Origin: B1Sed10-231 sp046483385
Lineage (GTDB): Bacteria > Planctomycetota > Brocadiia > SM23-32
Reading direction: 5' to 3'
DNA length: 64,000 nucleotides
Assembly: GCA_046483385.1 (NCBI GenBank)
Contig: JAWODG010000069.1
Location: forward strand, 1 to 64,000
In this document: positions 34,435-42,563 of the stretch, in pieces
How the letters are laid out: each line of letters starts with the position of its first letter
How positions within the stretch are numbered: position 1 is the first letter of the stretch
Notes under the pieces: generated by a model
Told to the model about the DNA's origin: nothing
The model's database searches: none
The model's input: only the letters and a program-made list of their open reading frames with translations
Translations under genes and position numbers: made by a program

Positions 34435-35841
34435 TTATTGAACACCGTCGAGGAGCATGTGCTCTACCCAGTGGGTTTTCATCAGGGGGTCGCGGAGGGC
34501 TTTGAACTCCTCGTAGAGGCGGGGGCGCATACTCCCCAGGCGCTCGGCGTGGGCCGGGGCGTCCACCAGGTTGGTCAACTCGCCCGGGTCGTTCCCGAGA
34601 TCGTAGAGTTCGTCTTTGTCCGTGGGGTTCCAGACGTACTTCCAGTCGCGCTCCCGCAGCATGCGCTGGGAGTAGAGCCCGAACTGGCCGCCGTGGTAGG
34701 CGCTGAGCAGCCGGTCCCGATACGGTGAGTCGTCCTCCCCGCCCTGCAGCAGCGTCAGCAGCGACTCGCCCTCGTAGCCGTCGGGCACGCCCCCCTCGAC
34801 TATCTCCAGGAACGTGGCCGGCAGGTCCAGGAAGTGCGAGGAGAAGGCGTCGCAGCGCCGCCCCGGCGGCGTGAGCCCCGGCCAGCGCACCACCAGCGGC
34901 ACCCGCACCGCCTCCTCGTACATCACACAATGCTTGTCGAACATGCCGTGCGCGCCCGTCAGGTCGCCGTGGTCGGTGGTGTAGATGACCATCGTCTCCT
35001 CGGCGATGCCCAGCCGGTCGAGGGCGTCCAGCACGCGCCCGACCTGTGCGTCCACCAGGCTGACGGCGCCATAGTAGGCGGCCACCTGCCGCGCCCAGTA
35101 GTCGTCCCAGCCGACGTCCTCCAGCCCCCAAACGCGCCGCAGCCGCCCGTGCATCAGCGGCTTGCCGCTCAGGTCGTCGGCGAAGTTCGGCCAGGGCGGC
35201 ACGTCGGCCGGGTCGTACATGCGGAAGTACTCGGCCGGCAGGTTGTACGGCGGATGCGGATCTCGGATGTGGAGGCTGAAAAAGAAGGGCGACTTATCGT
35301 CGGCGCGGCGCGTCAGGAAGTCGATGGCGGCGTCGGTCATCAGGGCCGCGCGGCAGTCATCGACACTCTCGCCGGTCTCCTCGGGCAGCGCGGGTGGGAA
35401 CGGCATCTTCTCGGAGTGCCGGTATTCGGGCTTCGGCCCCTTGCGGTAGTCCTCGGGCCGGAGCGTCTCCTGGTAGCCGACGTCGCGCGGGCCGTAGCCC
35501 GAGGCGACGTGCCAGACGCCGGTGTGGCCGAGCGTGTAGCCGGCGTCGCGCAGCCGCCGGGTGAAGAAGTCCGAAGACAGCGGCGCGCTGGTCTTGACCT
35601 CGCTGAGGTTGTAGAGGGTGACGCCCCCGTGAGTGACGGGCCACTGGCCGGTGAGAAGCGTCTGCCGCACGGGGGCGCAGACGGGCGCAGCGCAGCCGGC
35701 ATGGGTGAACGCCATGCCCTCGGCAGCCAGGCGGTCCATGTTCGGGGTGCGCACGATGGGATTGCCGGCGTAGCCGGCGCAGTCCCACCGGTGCTGGTCG
35801 GACATGATGAAGACGACGTTCGGGGGTTGCACGGCGCTCAT
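34435..35841 (-). CDS. Sulfatase, Cys-type (CxPxR)
   Basis: A 468-residue sulfatase. FIMSDQHRWDCAGYAG provides metal ligands at the N terminus; C55-A-P-V-R59 is the formylglycine motif; IYTTDHGDLTGAHGMFDKH is the second metal-site motif. SDQHRWD and TPNMDRLAAEG match the choline-sulfatase/GlcNAc-6-sulfatase-like bacterial branch. No signal peptide. The ATG has a GGAG site. A second sulfatase gene (35961-37295) lies 119 bp upstream on the same strand, so they may be transcribed together. Substrate unknown. Confidence 0.9.
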   Translation of the reverse strand: MSAVQPPNVVFIMSDQHRWDCAGYAGNPIVRTPNMDRLAAEGMAFTHAGCAAPVCAPVRQTLLTGQWPVTHGGVTLYNLSEVKTSAPLSSDFFTRRLRDAGYTLGHTGVWHVASGYGPRDVGYQETLRPEDYRKGPKPEYRHSEKMPFPPALPEETGESVDDCRAALMTDAAIDFLTRRADDKSPFFFSLHIRDPHPPYNLPAEYFRMYDPADVPPWPNFADDLSGKPLMHGRLRRVWGLEDVGWDDYWARQVAAYYGAVSLVDAQVGRVLDALDRLGIAEETMVIYTTDHGDLTGAHGMFDKHCVMYEEAVRVPLVVRWPGLTPPGRRCDAFSSHFLDLPATFLEIVEGGVPDGYEGESLLTLLQGGEDDSPYRDRLLSAYHGGQFGLYSQRMLRERDWKYVWNPTDKDELYDLGNDPGELTNLVDAPAHAERLGSMRPRLYEEFKALRDPLMKTHWVEHMLLDGVQ

Positions 35842-35960
35842 GGTGGTCTCCGGTTTCCGAAGGGTTCACGGTTAGACAACGTGTTGTTCTGCCCCACCAC
35901 GACCAACGACCACGGCGACGGGTCGCTCGGGCAGAGCCCGTGGAGATTGGGAACGAACGC

Positions 35961-37295
35961 CTATGGCCGCAGGTGCGGCCAGGTTTCGGCGGCCAGTCTG
36001 CGCATCTCCTTTACGACGTCCGGATGCTGATCCGCCACGTCGTCCATCTCGTCGGGGTCCTCGGTCCGGTGGAAGAGACGGCCGGGCTCATCGGCGTCCT
36101 CGCGGCGCGTGGGGAAGATGTAGTTCCACTCCCCGGTGCGCACCGAGCCCCACCAGCCGAAGCCGCTCACCACGTGGTCGCGAACGGCCTCTCCCTCTAC
36201 CGTGGGCCAGACGTCACGGCCCGTCATCCGGTGGGGGCCCTCGACGCCGAGCTGGTTCAGCAAGGTGGGCATCAGGTCCACGGCGCTGGCGAACTCAGTC
36301 ACGCGCCGACTTTCCAGTGCCGGGTCCGGGTGGTGGATGATGAGCGGCAGGCGGACGCACGGCGGGTGCAGCAGGTGGGCGTCCTTCTGGACGTGCCCGT
36401 GCTCCCCGAACTCCGTGCCGTGGTCGGTGGTGAACACCACTATCGTGTCCTCCAGCAACCCGAGCCGCTCGATGGTGTTCAGCAGATGCCCGGCCCACCG
36501 GTCCACCAGCGTCAGCAGGCCGCAGTACATGCCGCGTATGGCGGGGATGTCCTCCTCGCGGATGTTCTCCTGCGCGATGCCGTAGAGGAAGATGAACCGC
36601 TCGCAGGGATAGTCGTCGTGATACTTGGCGGCGTAGTCCGGCGGGCAGTCAAAGGGCTCGTGGGGATCGAATGTATCCACCCACAGGAAGAAAGGCCTCT
36701 TGTCGGCGTTGTTCTCCAGCCAGCGCCCGGCGGTGCGGAAGGTGCGGGCGCAGAAGTAGTCCTCCTCGGAGTGGAAATCCTGCGTGTTGCGCAGGTACTG
36801 GGATAGCCGTTCGTGCACTCGCTCGTCCCACATGTGCTCGGGAACGTACTGGCGGGTGTCGAACGTGCCCTCCGGTGCGCTCTTCCACGGGTCGGACTCC
36901 TGGCCGCGGATGAACTCCCACGTGTCGAACCCGCGATGCAGGTTCATGGCGGGCTTGAAGTAGTGCCACAAGTCCGTGACCAGGCCCGTGAAGTAGCCTT
37001 GCTCTTTCAGGACTTCGGAGAGGGAAACGTCGTCCTCCTCAAGCGGCATCCAACCGGGCAGGGGTGGATAGACGCCCTTTGGCTGCACCTCGTCCTCGTC
37101 GTAGGGCAGCAGCGAGCGGCCGGTGAAGTAAACGCGCCGGGCCTGGACGGTGGGCAGCGATTCCCCCCAGGCGCTCTCGAAGACGATGGACCGTTCCGCG
37201 AAGCGATCGAGATTCGGCGTCTCGATCCAGTCGTTGCCGTAGCAGCCCATATAGTCGGCGCGAAAAGTGTCAGTACAGATGACGACCAGGTTCAT
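35961..37295 (-). CDS. Sulfatase-like hydrolase with SLPTV variant motif
   Basis: A 444-residue sulfatase-superfamily protein. The start MNLVVICTDTFRADYMGCYG places the metal ligands at the N terminus and has GGGAG upstream; the longer frame is not homologous. The nucleophile region reads S47-L-P-T-V51, followed by QARRVYFTGR: Ser at the Cys/Ser position but the motif Arg shifted or replaced. FTTDHGTEFGEHGHVQKD is the second metal site. The chain resembles uncharacterised planctomycete sulfatase-like proteins in which S-x-P-T-V is common. Whether Ser is converted to formylglycine or acts directly is unknown. No signal peptide. Confidence 0.87.
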   Translation of the reverse strand: MNLVVICTDTFRADYMGCYGNDWIETPNLDRFAERSIVFESAWGESLPTVQARRVYFTGRSLLPYDEDEVQPKGVYPPLPGWMPLEEDDVSLSEVLKEQGYFTGLVTDLWHYFKPAMNLHRGFDTWEFIRGQESDPWKSAPEGTFDTRQYVPEHMWDERVHERLSQYLRNTQDFHSEEDYFCARTFRTAGRWLENNADKRPFFLWVDTFDPHEPFDCPPDYAAKYHDDYPCERFIFLYGIAQENIREEDIPAIRGMYCGLLTLVDRWAGHLLNTIERLGLLEDTIVVFTTDHGTEFGEHGHVQKDAHLLHPPCVRLPLIIHHPDPALESRRVTEFASAVDLMPTLLNQLGVEGPHRMTGRDVWPTVEGEAVRDHVVSGFGWWGSVRTGEWNYIFPTRREDADEPGRLFHRTEDPDEMDDVADQHPDVVKEMRRLAAETWPHLRP

Positions 37296-37400
37296 GGGGG
37301 TTCTCCCGGTGACGTGAAGGTCGAAGCGATACAGCATGGACGCTTCATTGGGCCCGCGCAACTGAATCCGTTCCGGGTTTCGGAGGTCTTGCCATTCCCA

Positions 37401-37429
37401 TTGACAGGGCGCCGGGCATGCACTACAAG
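37401..37429 (+). promoter_or_regulatory. Promoter of the DJ-1/encapsulin cluster
   Basis: TTGACA (37401-37406), exactly 17 bp, TACAAG (37424-37429). It lies 90 bp before the DJ-1/PfpI gene in the spacer divergent from the sulfatase. Confidence 0.5.
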
Positions 37430-37518
37430 GGAAAAGTACCCGGTGCTGATAACCCACCTCACGAGGTGCCGGGCTGACAGGGGGAAGAGCCTGATACGCA
37501 GAACCAGGGGGAGAGACC

Positions 37519-38022
37519 ATGAAAGCTCTGATACTGGCCGCCGACGGCTTCGAGGACAGCGAGCTGTTGTATCCCTACTATCGCATGAAGGAAGAGAACA
37601 TACCGGTCCACGTGGCCGGCCCGGAGAGGGGCACCATCACCGGCAAGCACGGCTACAGCGTGGAGGCCGACATGGCGTTCGCCGACGTGGACGCCGCCGA
37701 CTACGACCTTCTGGTGCTGCCGGGGGGCAAGGGGCCCGAGACGGTGCGGCTGGACGAGGACGCCGTGGCCGCCACCCGCCAGATGATGGAGGCGGGCAAA
37801 GTCGTCGCCGCCATATGCCACGGCGCGCAGGTGCTCATCTCCGCCGGCGTTCTCGAGGGCCGCAACGCCACCTGCTATGAGGGCGTGAGGGACGACCTGA
37901 AGGCGGCCGGCGGCAACTACGCCGACGAGGAAGTGGTGGTGGACGGCAACCTGATTACCAGCCGCTTCCCCGCCGACCTGCCGGCGTTCTCGCGGGAGAT
38001 ATTCAAGGCTCTGGATGCCTGA
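37519..38022 (+). CDS. DJ-1/PfpI-family protein
   Basis: A 167-residue PfpI/YhbO-type protein. The N terminus LILAADGFEDSELLYPYYRM carries the conserved Glu. The nucleophile elbow is AAICHGAQ with the reactive Cys. DLLVLPGGKGPE and SRFPADLPAF are also typical. Members act as glyoxalase III/deglycase-type stress proteins or peptidases. The ATG has GGGGGAGAG upstream. It lies 51 bp ahead of the encapsulated-ferritin gene and shares its direction, hinting at a joint oxidative or carbonyl stress role. Confidence 0.93.
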   Translation: MKALILAADGFEDSELLYPYYRMKEENIPVHVAGPERGTITGKHGYSVEADMAFADVDAADYDLLVLPGGKGPETVRLDEDAVAATRQMMEAGKVVAAICHGAQVLISAGVLEGRNATCYEGVRDDLKAAGGNYADEEVVVDGNLITSRFPADLPAFSREIFKALDA

Positions 38023-38073
38023 CAACCGGAGGACATCAAGGCCACTGTTTCCACATTACCGGAGGACTGACCG

Positions 38074-38469
38074 ATGCCCGAATTCACTAACCCGTTTATT
38101 GGCGTAGTGCCTGACCGCAAGATGACGGACTCCGAGCTCATCCGCGCCATCCGGCTGAACATCGCGGCCGAGCACGAGGCCGTACACATCTACATGTCCC
38201 ACGCCGACGCCACCGACAACGAGCTGGCCCGCGCGGTGCTGATGGACATAGCCAACGAGGAGCGCGAGCATATCGGCGAGTTCCAGCGCCTGCTCAGGGA
38301 ACTGGCCCCGGACGAAGCCGAATACATTGCCACCGGCGTCGCCGAGGTCGAGGAGATCATCGAGGAGGTCGAGAGCGGCAAGAGCGCCGAGGAGATCGCG
38401 GCTGAGGAAGAAGAGGAAGAGGAGGAAGGCGACGAAGGCGTGCCCACCGTGGGCGACATGAGGGACTGA
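38074..38469 (+). CDS. Encapsulin-associated ferritin-like protein (EncFtn)
   Basis: A 131-residue ferritin-like cargo protein. The half-ferritin helices carry likely iron ligands Glu33 (AAEHEAVHIYMSH) and Glu63-x-x-His66 (NEEREHIGEF), the EncFtn arrangement in which the ferroxidase site forms at a dimer interface. After the helices comes an acidic linker with eight consecutive Glu. The C terminus ends PTVGDMRD, resembling encapsulin cargo-loading peptides of the LTVGSLR type. The shell gene follows 57 bp downstream. Expected role: oxidise Fe(II) inside the nanocompartment for iron storage and oxidative protection. Confidence 0.93.
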   Translation: MPEFTNPFIGVVPDRKMTDSELIRAIRLNIAAEHEAVHIYMSHADATDNELARAVLMDIANEEREHIGEFQRLLRELAPDEAEYIATGVAEVEEIIEEVESGKSAEEIAAEEEEEEEEGDEGVPTVGDMRD

Positions 38470-38526
38470 ACACAGCCGCCGCATGGGGATAACTGCGGCA
38501 ACACGAACACAAAGGGGGTATTGACT

Positions 38527-39339
38527 ATGAGCGACGATTACCTGCATCGGGACGACGCACCGTTCGGCGACGACGTATGGGAGAAGATTGACGAGGCGGT
38601 GGTGGGCGCCGCCAGAGGGCAGCTCACCGCCCGGCGCCTCTTCCACGTGGAAGGGCCCTACGGCTACGGGCTGAAGTCCGTACCGGGGACGGATAAAACC
38701 ATCGCGGAGGAGGACGAGGACGCCGCCGGCGTCTCCGCCGGATGCGTCACGCCCGTGGCCGCCATCCGGAAGGACTTCACCATTCCCATGCGCGACGTCG
38801 CGTCCTACAAGCAGACGGGCATCCCGTTCAGCACCGCGGACGCCGCGCACGCGGCCATTGCGTGCGCCCGCCGTGAGGACGAGATACTGTTCCACGGTTC
38901 GGACGACCTGGGCGTCAAGGGGCTGTTGAACATGCCCGGTGTCGGTTCGATGGACCTGAGCGAGTGGGACGAGGTCGGTGCGGCCGCCGACGACATCATC
39001 CAGGCGGCGACCATGCTGGACGAGGCCGGATTCCACGGGCCGTACGCGCTGGCTCTGGCGCCCGACCGCTACAACCTGCTGTTCAGGCGCTACCCGCAGG
39101 GCAATATGGTGGAGGCGGACCACGTCAAGAACGTCGTGACCGAGGGCGTGGTGAAGGCGCCGGCGCTGGAGTCCGGCGGCATCCTCGTCGCCACCGGCCG
39201 GTGGTATTGCACCATCGTGCTGGGGCAGGACCTGGCGGCCGGCTTCATCGGCCCCGCCGGTCCCGACTACGAGTTCACCCTGTCCGAGACCGTGGCGCTC
39301 CGGCTGAAGCACCCCGGCAGCGTCTGCGTGCTGAAGTAA
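38527..39339 (+). CDS. Encapsulin shell protein, family 1 (HK97 fold)
   Basis: A 270-residue encapsulin, close to the usual ~265 residues. Recognisable stretches are DDVWEKIDEAVVGAARGQLTARRLF with the VEGPYGYGL motif, the FHGSDDLGVKGLLN segment and the C-terminal ETVALRLKHPGSVCVL. It self-assembles into an icosahedral protein nanocompartment. ATG 38527 is preferred over a TTG at 38521, with AAAGGGGG upstream. The adjacent ferritin-like gene supplies the cargo and the loading-peptide-like tail. A strong terminator follows. Confidence 0.95.
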   Translation: MSDDYLHRDDAPFGDDVWEKIDEAVVGAARGQLTARRLFHVEGPYGYGLKSVPGTDKTIAEEDEDAAGVSAGCVTPVAAIRKDFTIPMRDVASYKQTGIPFSTADAAHAAIACARREDEILFHGSDDLGVKGLLNMPGVGSMDLSEWDEVGAAADDIIQAATMLDEAGFHGPYALALAPDRYNLLFRRYPQGNMVEADHVKNVVTEGVVKAPALESGGILVATGRWYCTIVLGQDLAAGFIGPAGPDYEFTLSETVALRLKHPGSVCVLK

Positions 39340-39347
39340 ACAACGTG

Positions 39348-39420
39348 CGGCCGGGCTCTGTCCGGCCGAAACGACATAGCGGGCCGCACCCGTCAACTGT
39401 CGGCGCGGCCCGTTTGTTTA
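39348..39420 (+). terminator. Double-hairpin intrinsic terminator after encapsulin
   Basis: A first stem CGGCCGG/CCGGCCG (39348-39354 / 39362-39368) is followed by a second, CGGGCCGC (39380-39387) / GCGGCCCG (39405-39412), ending in TTTGTTTA. It closes the encapsulin operon where it converges with the minus-strand glycosidase gene. Confidence 0.8.
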
Positions 39421-39423
39421 TAC

Positions 39424-42060
39424 TCAGTTGGCCTCTATCAGGTAGTAGACCGTCTCCTGCGTGGGGCCTATGTGGAAGCTGAACCCGTCCCCCTCCCGGC
39501 TTACCTCGAGGGGCGCGCCGCGGGAGCCGTCCACGCGGACCGGCGTAACCGTCAGCCGGTCCGCGCTGTGGTTGAGCGCGATGTCGGCTTCCACGGGCTC
39601 GGCCATGGTGGGCAGGTCCCCGCGTTCGGCTACCCGCTGCCCGTTCAGTTGCCACTTCATGCCCTTGAGTTGAGACCGGGCAACCGCCGTCAGCAGCACG
39701 CGGTCGCTTTCGGAGACCGGTCGGTCCGTGAGGCTGGAGAGGGCGATGACGGCGAAGTCGGTTGAGCACGTTACTCGGGCGTCGGGCAGGGAGACCGGCC
39801 CGTAGTCCTTCAGCCGGCCTTCGGCGACCTGCGCCCGGGGCGTCCGGACGAAAAACACGCCCCGCTCCCAGTCGTGGATGATCTCGCCGGTGTCGCTGAC
39901 AGCCCGGTCCGCGTCCGGCTCCAGAAAGCTGTGCGTCGGTTCCACGACCATGTCAACGCCGTGCGCGCCGACCTCCGGCTTTTCGCCGAGTGCCTGCACC
40001 AACTGGTGTTTCTCGACCCCGGTGCGGTAAGCCGCGGGCATGCTCTCCTTGAAGTTGAGGACCTCGTCGTATAGCCGGTTCTCGTCGAGGTGTATGGCTA
40101 CCTTCCTCTCGGCCCTCGCGACGTCCCCGCGCCGGAACATCAGCGCCGCGGCCGGGTGCGGACTCAGGATGGCGGGGTCCAGTCCGAAGTAGAGGTCGCC
40201 GATCCGTCCCTGAGGATTCCCGCTGTAGGAGAAGCAAGTCGGCCCATCCCAGCCCTGCAAGGCGCCGAGGGCCGCGATGCGCAGCGGCATCTGGGCCCGT
40301 TCCTGTACGTTCCAGTGCTCGTTGTACTCGCTTACGACCAGCGGCTTTCCCAGCACGTGGGCGGTGGCGATGCGGGCTGGCATCGTGGGGCTGTCGCTGT
40401 GGGGGCTTATGTCCAGAGCCGTCCCGCCGTAGGTGTGCTGGTCCATGAAGTCAACCGAAGCCTGGGCCGGCAGGTCGTGGGAGACCTGTATCCAGTTGGT
40501 GCCCACCACGGGGACCTTCACCCCGATCTCGCGCATGTAGGCGCGCATATCGCGGAAGAAGTCGGCCATCATCTCGTTGACGAACCGCTTACCGACGGGG
40601 TTGCTCCAGTTGTTGAAGGCCTCCTCGAAGGTGTGCCCGTGCTGGTCGGCCCACTCCTGCACGAGCCGCTTGTAGAGGCTGAAGTACGGCTCCACCTTGT
40701 CGCTGTAGATCATGTGGTGCGTCGTGTGGTCGTTCTCGTTGGTGATGAGCGTGAGGGCGATGGCGGGGTCGTTGCGGTATTCGAGGCCGGTATAGGGGTT
40801 CTTGTGGGTCCAGAGCTTGCGCATGTATTCCTTCTGCAGTTCCTTCAGCTTCGGAACGAACAGGCTGTAGCCCTTGCCGTGGTGCCGCATCTGGTCGGCG
40901 TTCTCCACCCCGTCGCCCACCATGAACTGGCGGGAGACCATCATGTCGAGGTGGATGTAGATACCCTCCTTCTTCAGGCAGCTTATCAGGTAATCGATGC
41001 GGTCGAGTCCGCGGGGGTCTATGTTGCGCGAGTTGCCCTTCGAGTAGTCTATGAGGCCCGTGGGCGGCCGGCACCACGGGGCGTCCATGTGATGCAGGCG
41101 CACGAGGTTGAATCCGAGTTTCGCGATCCGTCGCGCGATGGCCGGGGCGTCCTCCTTCGGGATGAAGTTGCCCCGGTTGGACAGCGACAGCCCCCAGAAC
41201 CGCACCGGGGTGCCGTCCTCGAAGACGAACCGGTTGCCCTCGACCGTGACGAAGCCGTGCTTGCCGGCGGGCGCGTCGTTCAGGAAGGAGACGTCCACGG
41301 GGTAGTCGGTCCACGGCGGCGACCACTCGAACCAGTCTTCGCCGACGTAGTCGAGGACGTTCTTTTTCGGATCGAGGACGACCTCGAACTGCTCGGGGGG
41401 CACGGCGAGCTGCAGCTCCATATGCGCGCCTTCCGGGCTCAGTTCGCTCTGCGCCACCCATGCGCGGCAGCGCAGCGATCCGCGCTCGTCCTCCAGCGTG
41501 CCGTCCACGGGTCGAGAAGGGGAGAATGCAACCTCCGGTCCGTCCGGAATCCGGACGCGGAGCCGCTCCCATGAGGTCTTCTCCTGCACGGGGCCGAGCG
41601 GCCCACTGAACGAAAACTGCCGGGCCTGGCCGCCGGTTCGGTCCAGGACGGCGGACCCGCCCTGGAGGTCCTGCACGTGAACCACCGGCGTCAGGCTTAT
41701 CCCCGTCATCGGCACCGTTTCGGCCGCCGCAACCTTCACCCGGATCGATGCACCCTCGCGATTGGCGGCGAGGGTCATGGTGAAGTCAGCACCCGGGCCA
41801 ACGCCTCCCCGCAGCCGACCTTTGACCACCGCGTCGCCGTCCACGCCCTGCATCGACTCCACGTGACGGCCCATCCACGCCCACTCCCGGCCGTATCCCC
41901 GGAGGTGAATCGTGACCACGGGTGTGCCCTGCCACAGCACGGCGAGGCGCCCGTTTTCCTCCAACGCGATCCTGCCCGGGACCGCTTCCGCGGCCGGACT
42001 GCCCAAGGCCACTATCATCGTCGCCAAAACGCCCATCAGCCAGACACTCGGCCGGAACAT
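39424..42060 (-). CDS. Secreted clan GH-A-like glycoside hydrolase
   Basis: An 878-residue protein with signal peptide (VWLMGVLATMIVALGSPAAEA). The first ~240 residues are beta-rich. The central TIM barrel begins at VFEDGTPVRFWGLSLSNRGN and resembles GH5/GH39/GH42-like cellulase-fold enzymes: FNLVRLHHMDAPWC, a possible acid/base in LITNENDHT (about residue 440), and a possible nucleophile Glu in LVVSEYNEHW (about residue 577). The last ~250 residues are another beta domain. Members with this architecture are common in planctomycete-like genomes, mostly uncharacterised. ATG has AGAGG upstream. Confidence 0.78.
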   Translation of the reverse strand: MFRPSVWLMGVLATMIVALGSPAAEAVPGRIALEENGRLAVLWQGTPVVTIHLRGYGREWAWMGRHVESMQGVDGDAVVKGRLRGGVGPGADFTMTLAANREGASIRVKVAAAETVPMTGISLTPVVHVQDLQGGSAVLDRTGGQARQFSFSGPLGPVQEKTSWERLRVRIPDGPEVAFSPSRPVDGTLEDERGSLRCRAWVAQSELSPEGAHMELQLAVPPEQFEVVLDPKKNVLDYVGEDWFEWSPPWTDYPVDVSFLNDAPAGKHGFVTVEGNRFVFEDGTPVRFWGLSLSNRGNFIPKEDAPAIARRIAKLGFNLVRLHHMDAPWCRPPTGLIDYSKGNSRNIDPRGLDRIDYLISCLKKEGIYIHLDMMVSRQFMVGDGVENADQMRHHGKGYSLFVPKLKELQKEYMRKLWTHKNPYTGLEYRNDPAIALTLITNENDHTTHHMIYSDKVEPYFSLYKRLVQEWADQHGHTFEEAFNNWSNPVGKRFVNEMMADFFRDMRAYMREIGVKVPVVGTNWIQVSHDLPAQASVDFMDQHTYGGTALDISPHSDSPTMPARIATAHVLGKPLVVSEYNEHWNVQERAQMPLRIAALGALQGWDGPTCFSYSGNPQGRIGDLYFGLDPAILSPHPAAALMFRRGDVARAERKVAIHLDENRLYDEVLNFKESMPAAYRTGVEKHQLVQALGEKPEVGAHGVDMVVEPTHSFLEPDADRAVSDTGEIIHDWERGVFFVRTPRAQVAEGRLKDYGPVSLPDARVTCSTDFAVIALSSLTDRPVSESDRVLLTAVARSQLKGMKWQLNGQRVAERGDLPTMAEPVEADIALNHSADRLTVTPVRVDGSRGAPLEVSREGDGFSFHIGPTQETVYYLIEAN

Positions 42061-42142
42061 AGTTGCCTCTCTTTGGAGTTACGCGTTCGGTACCACGGTA
42101 CTCGCCGTCGGCGGCATGTCAAGGCAGCGGCGCGGGAAGCCC

Positions 42143-42171
42143 TTGAAAGCGGAGTAAAGCGGCTCTATTCT
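42143..42171 (+). promoter_or_regulatory. Promoter of the small zinc-ribbon gene
   Basis: TTGAAA (42143-42148), exactly 17 bp, TATTCT (42166-42171), 55 bp upstream of the ATG at 42227. On the opposite strand TTGACA (42122-42117) with TACCGT (42100-42095) might serve the glycosidase gene. Confidence 0.45.
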
Positions 42172-42226
42172 TGTATTGGGACGTTGGATCGAGGGGGGCC
42201 GGGTTTCTCAACAGGGGGAGAAGGTC

Positions 42227-42430
42227 ATGGCCAGGGGATACTGCCCGCACTGCGGCCGGGTGACGAACCTGACCGTCTGCACCAGTCGGGCGCCGGACGT
42301 CGGCGAGGACGGCGAACTCCGGCAGGTCGAGACGCGTACCTACCACTGCGAGGCGTGTCACAGTTTTGTGCGAAGCGAACGGCAGGAATCCGAACCGGCC
42401 GGGGGGAGGGGCCGTAAAGGCCGGTCTTGA
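42227..42430 (+). CDS. Small zinc-ribbon protein of unknown function
   Basis: A 67-residue basic protein with two CxxC knuckles (YCPHCGR and YHCEACHSF) spaced about 35 residues apart, forming a zinc ribbon. The ATG at 42227 has a GGGGGAGAAGG site and a decent promoter. The C terminus is Arg/Gly-rich. It is probably a nucleic-acid- or protein-binding accessory factor, but no specific family can be named. The large hydrolase gene begins 133 bp downstream with its own -35-like element. Confidence 0.75.
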   Translation: MARGYCPHCGRVTNLTVCTSRAPDVGEDGELRQVETRTYHCEACHSFVRSERQESEPAGGRGRKGRS

Positions 42431-42470
42431 GCAGTGCCCGATGCCCGCCGCGGGCCGAGTCGCCGCCGTC

Positions 42471-42499
42471 TTGACAGGGACGGCGGGAGGTGTTACACA
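42471..42499 (+). promoter_or_regulatory. Possible promoter of the GH2-like gene
   Basis: Perfect TTGACA (42471-42476), 17 bp, weak TACACA (42494-42499), 65 bp upstream of the ATG at 42564. Confidence 0.3.
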
Positions 42500-42563
42500 C
42501 ATCCATCTATCGATTCGCTCTCGCCGAGAACCGAAATCTCAGACCCGTACGGGGGGACTTGCC

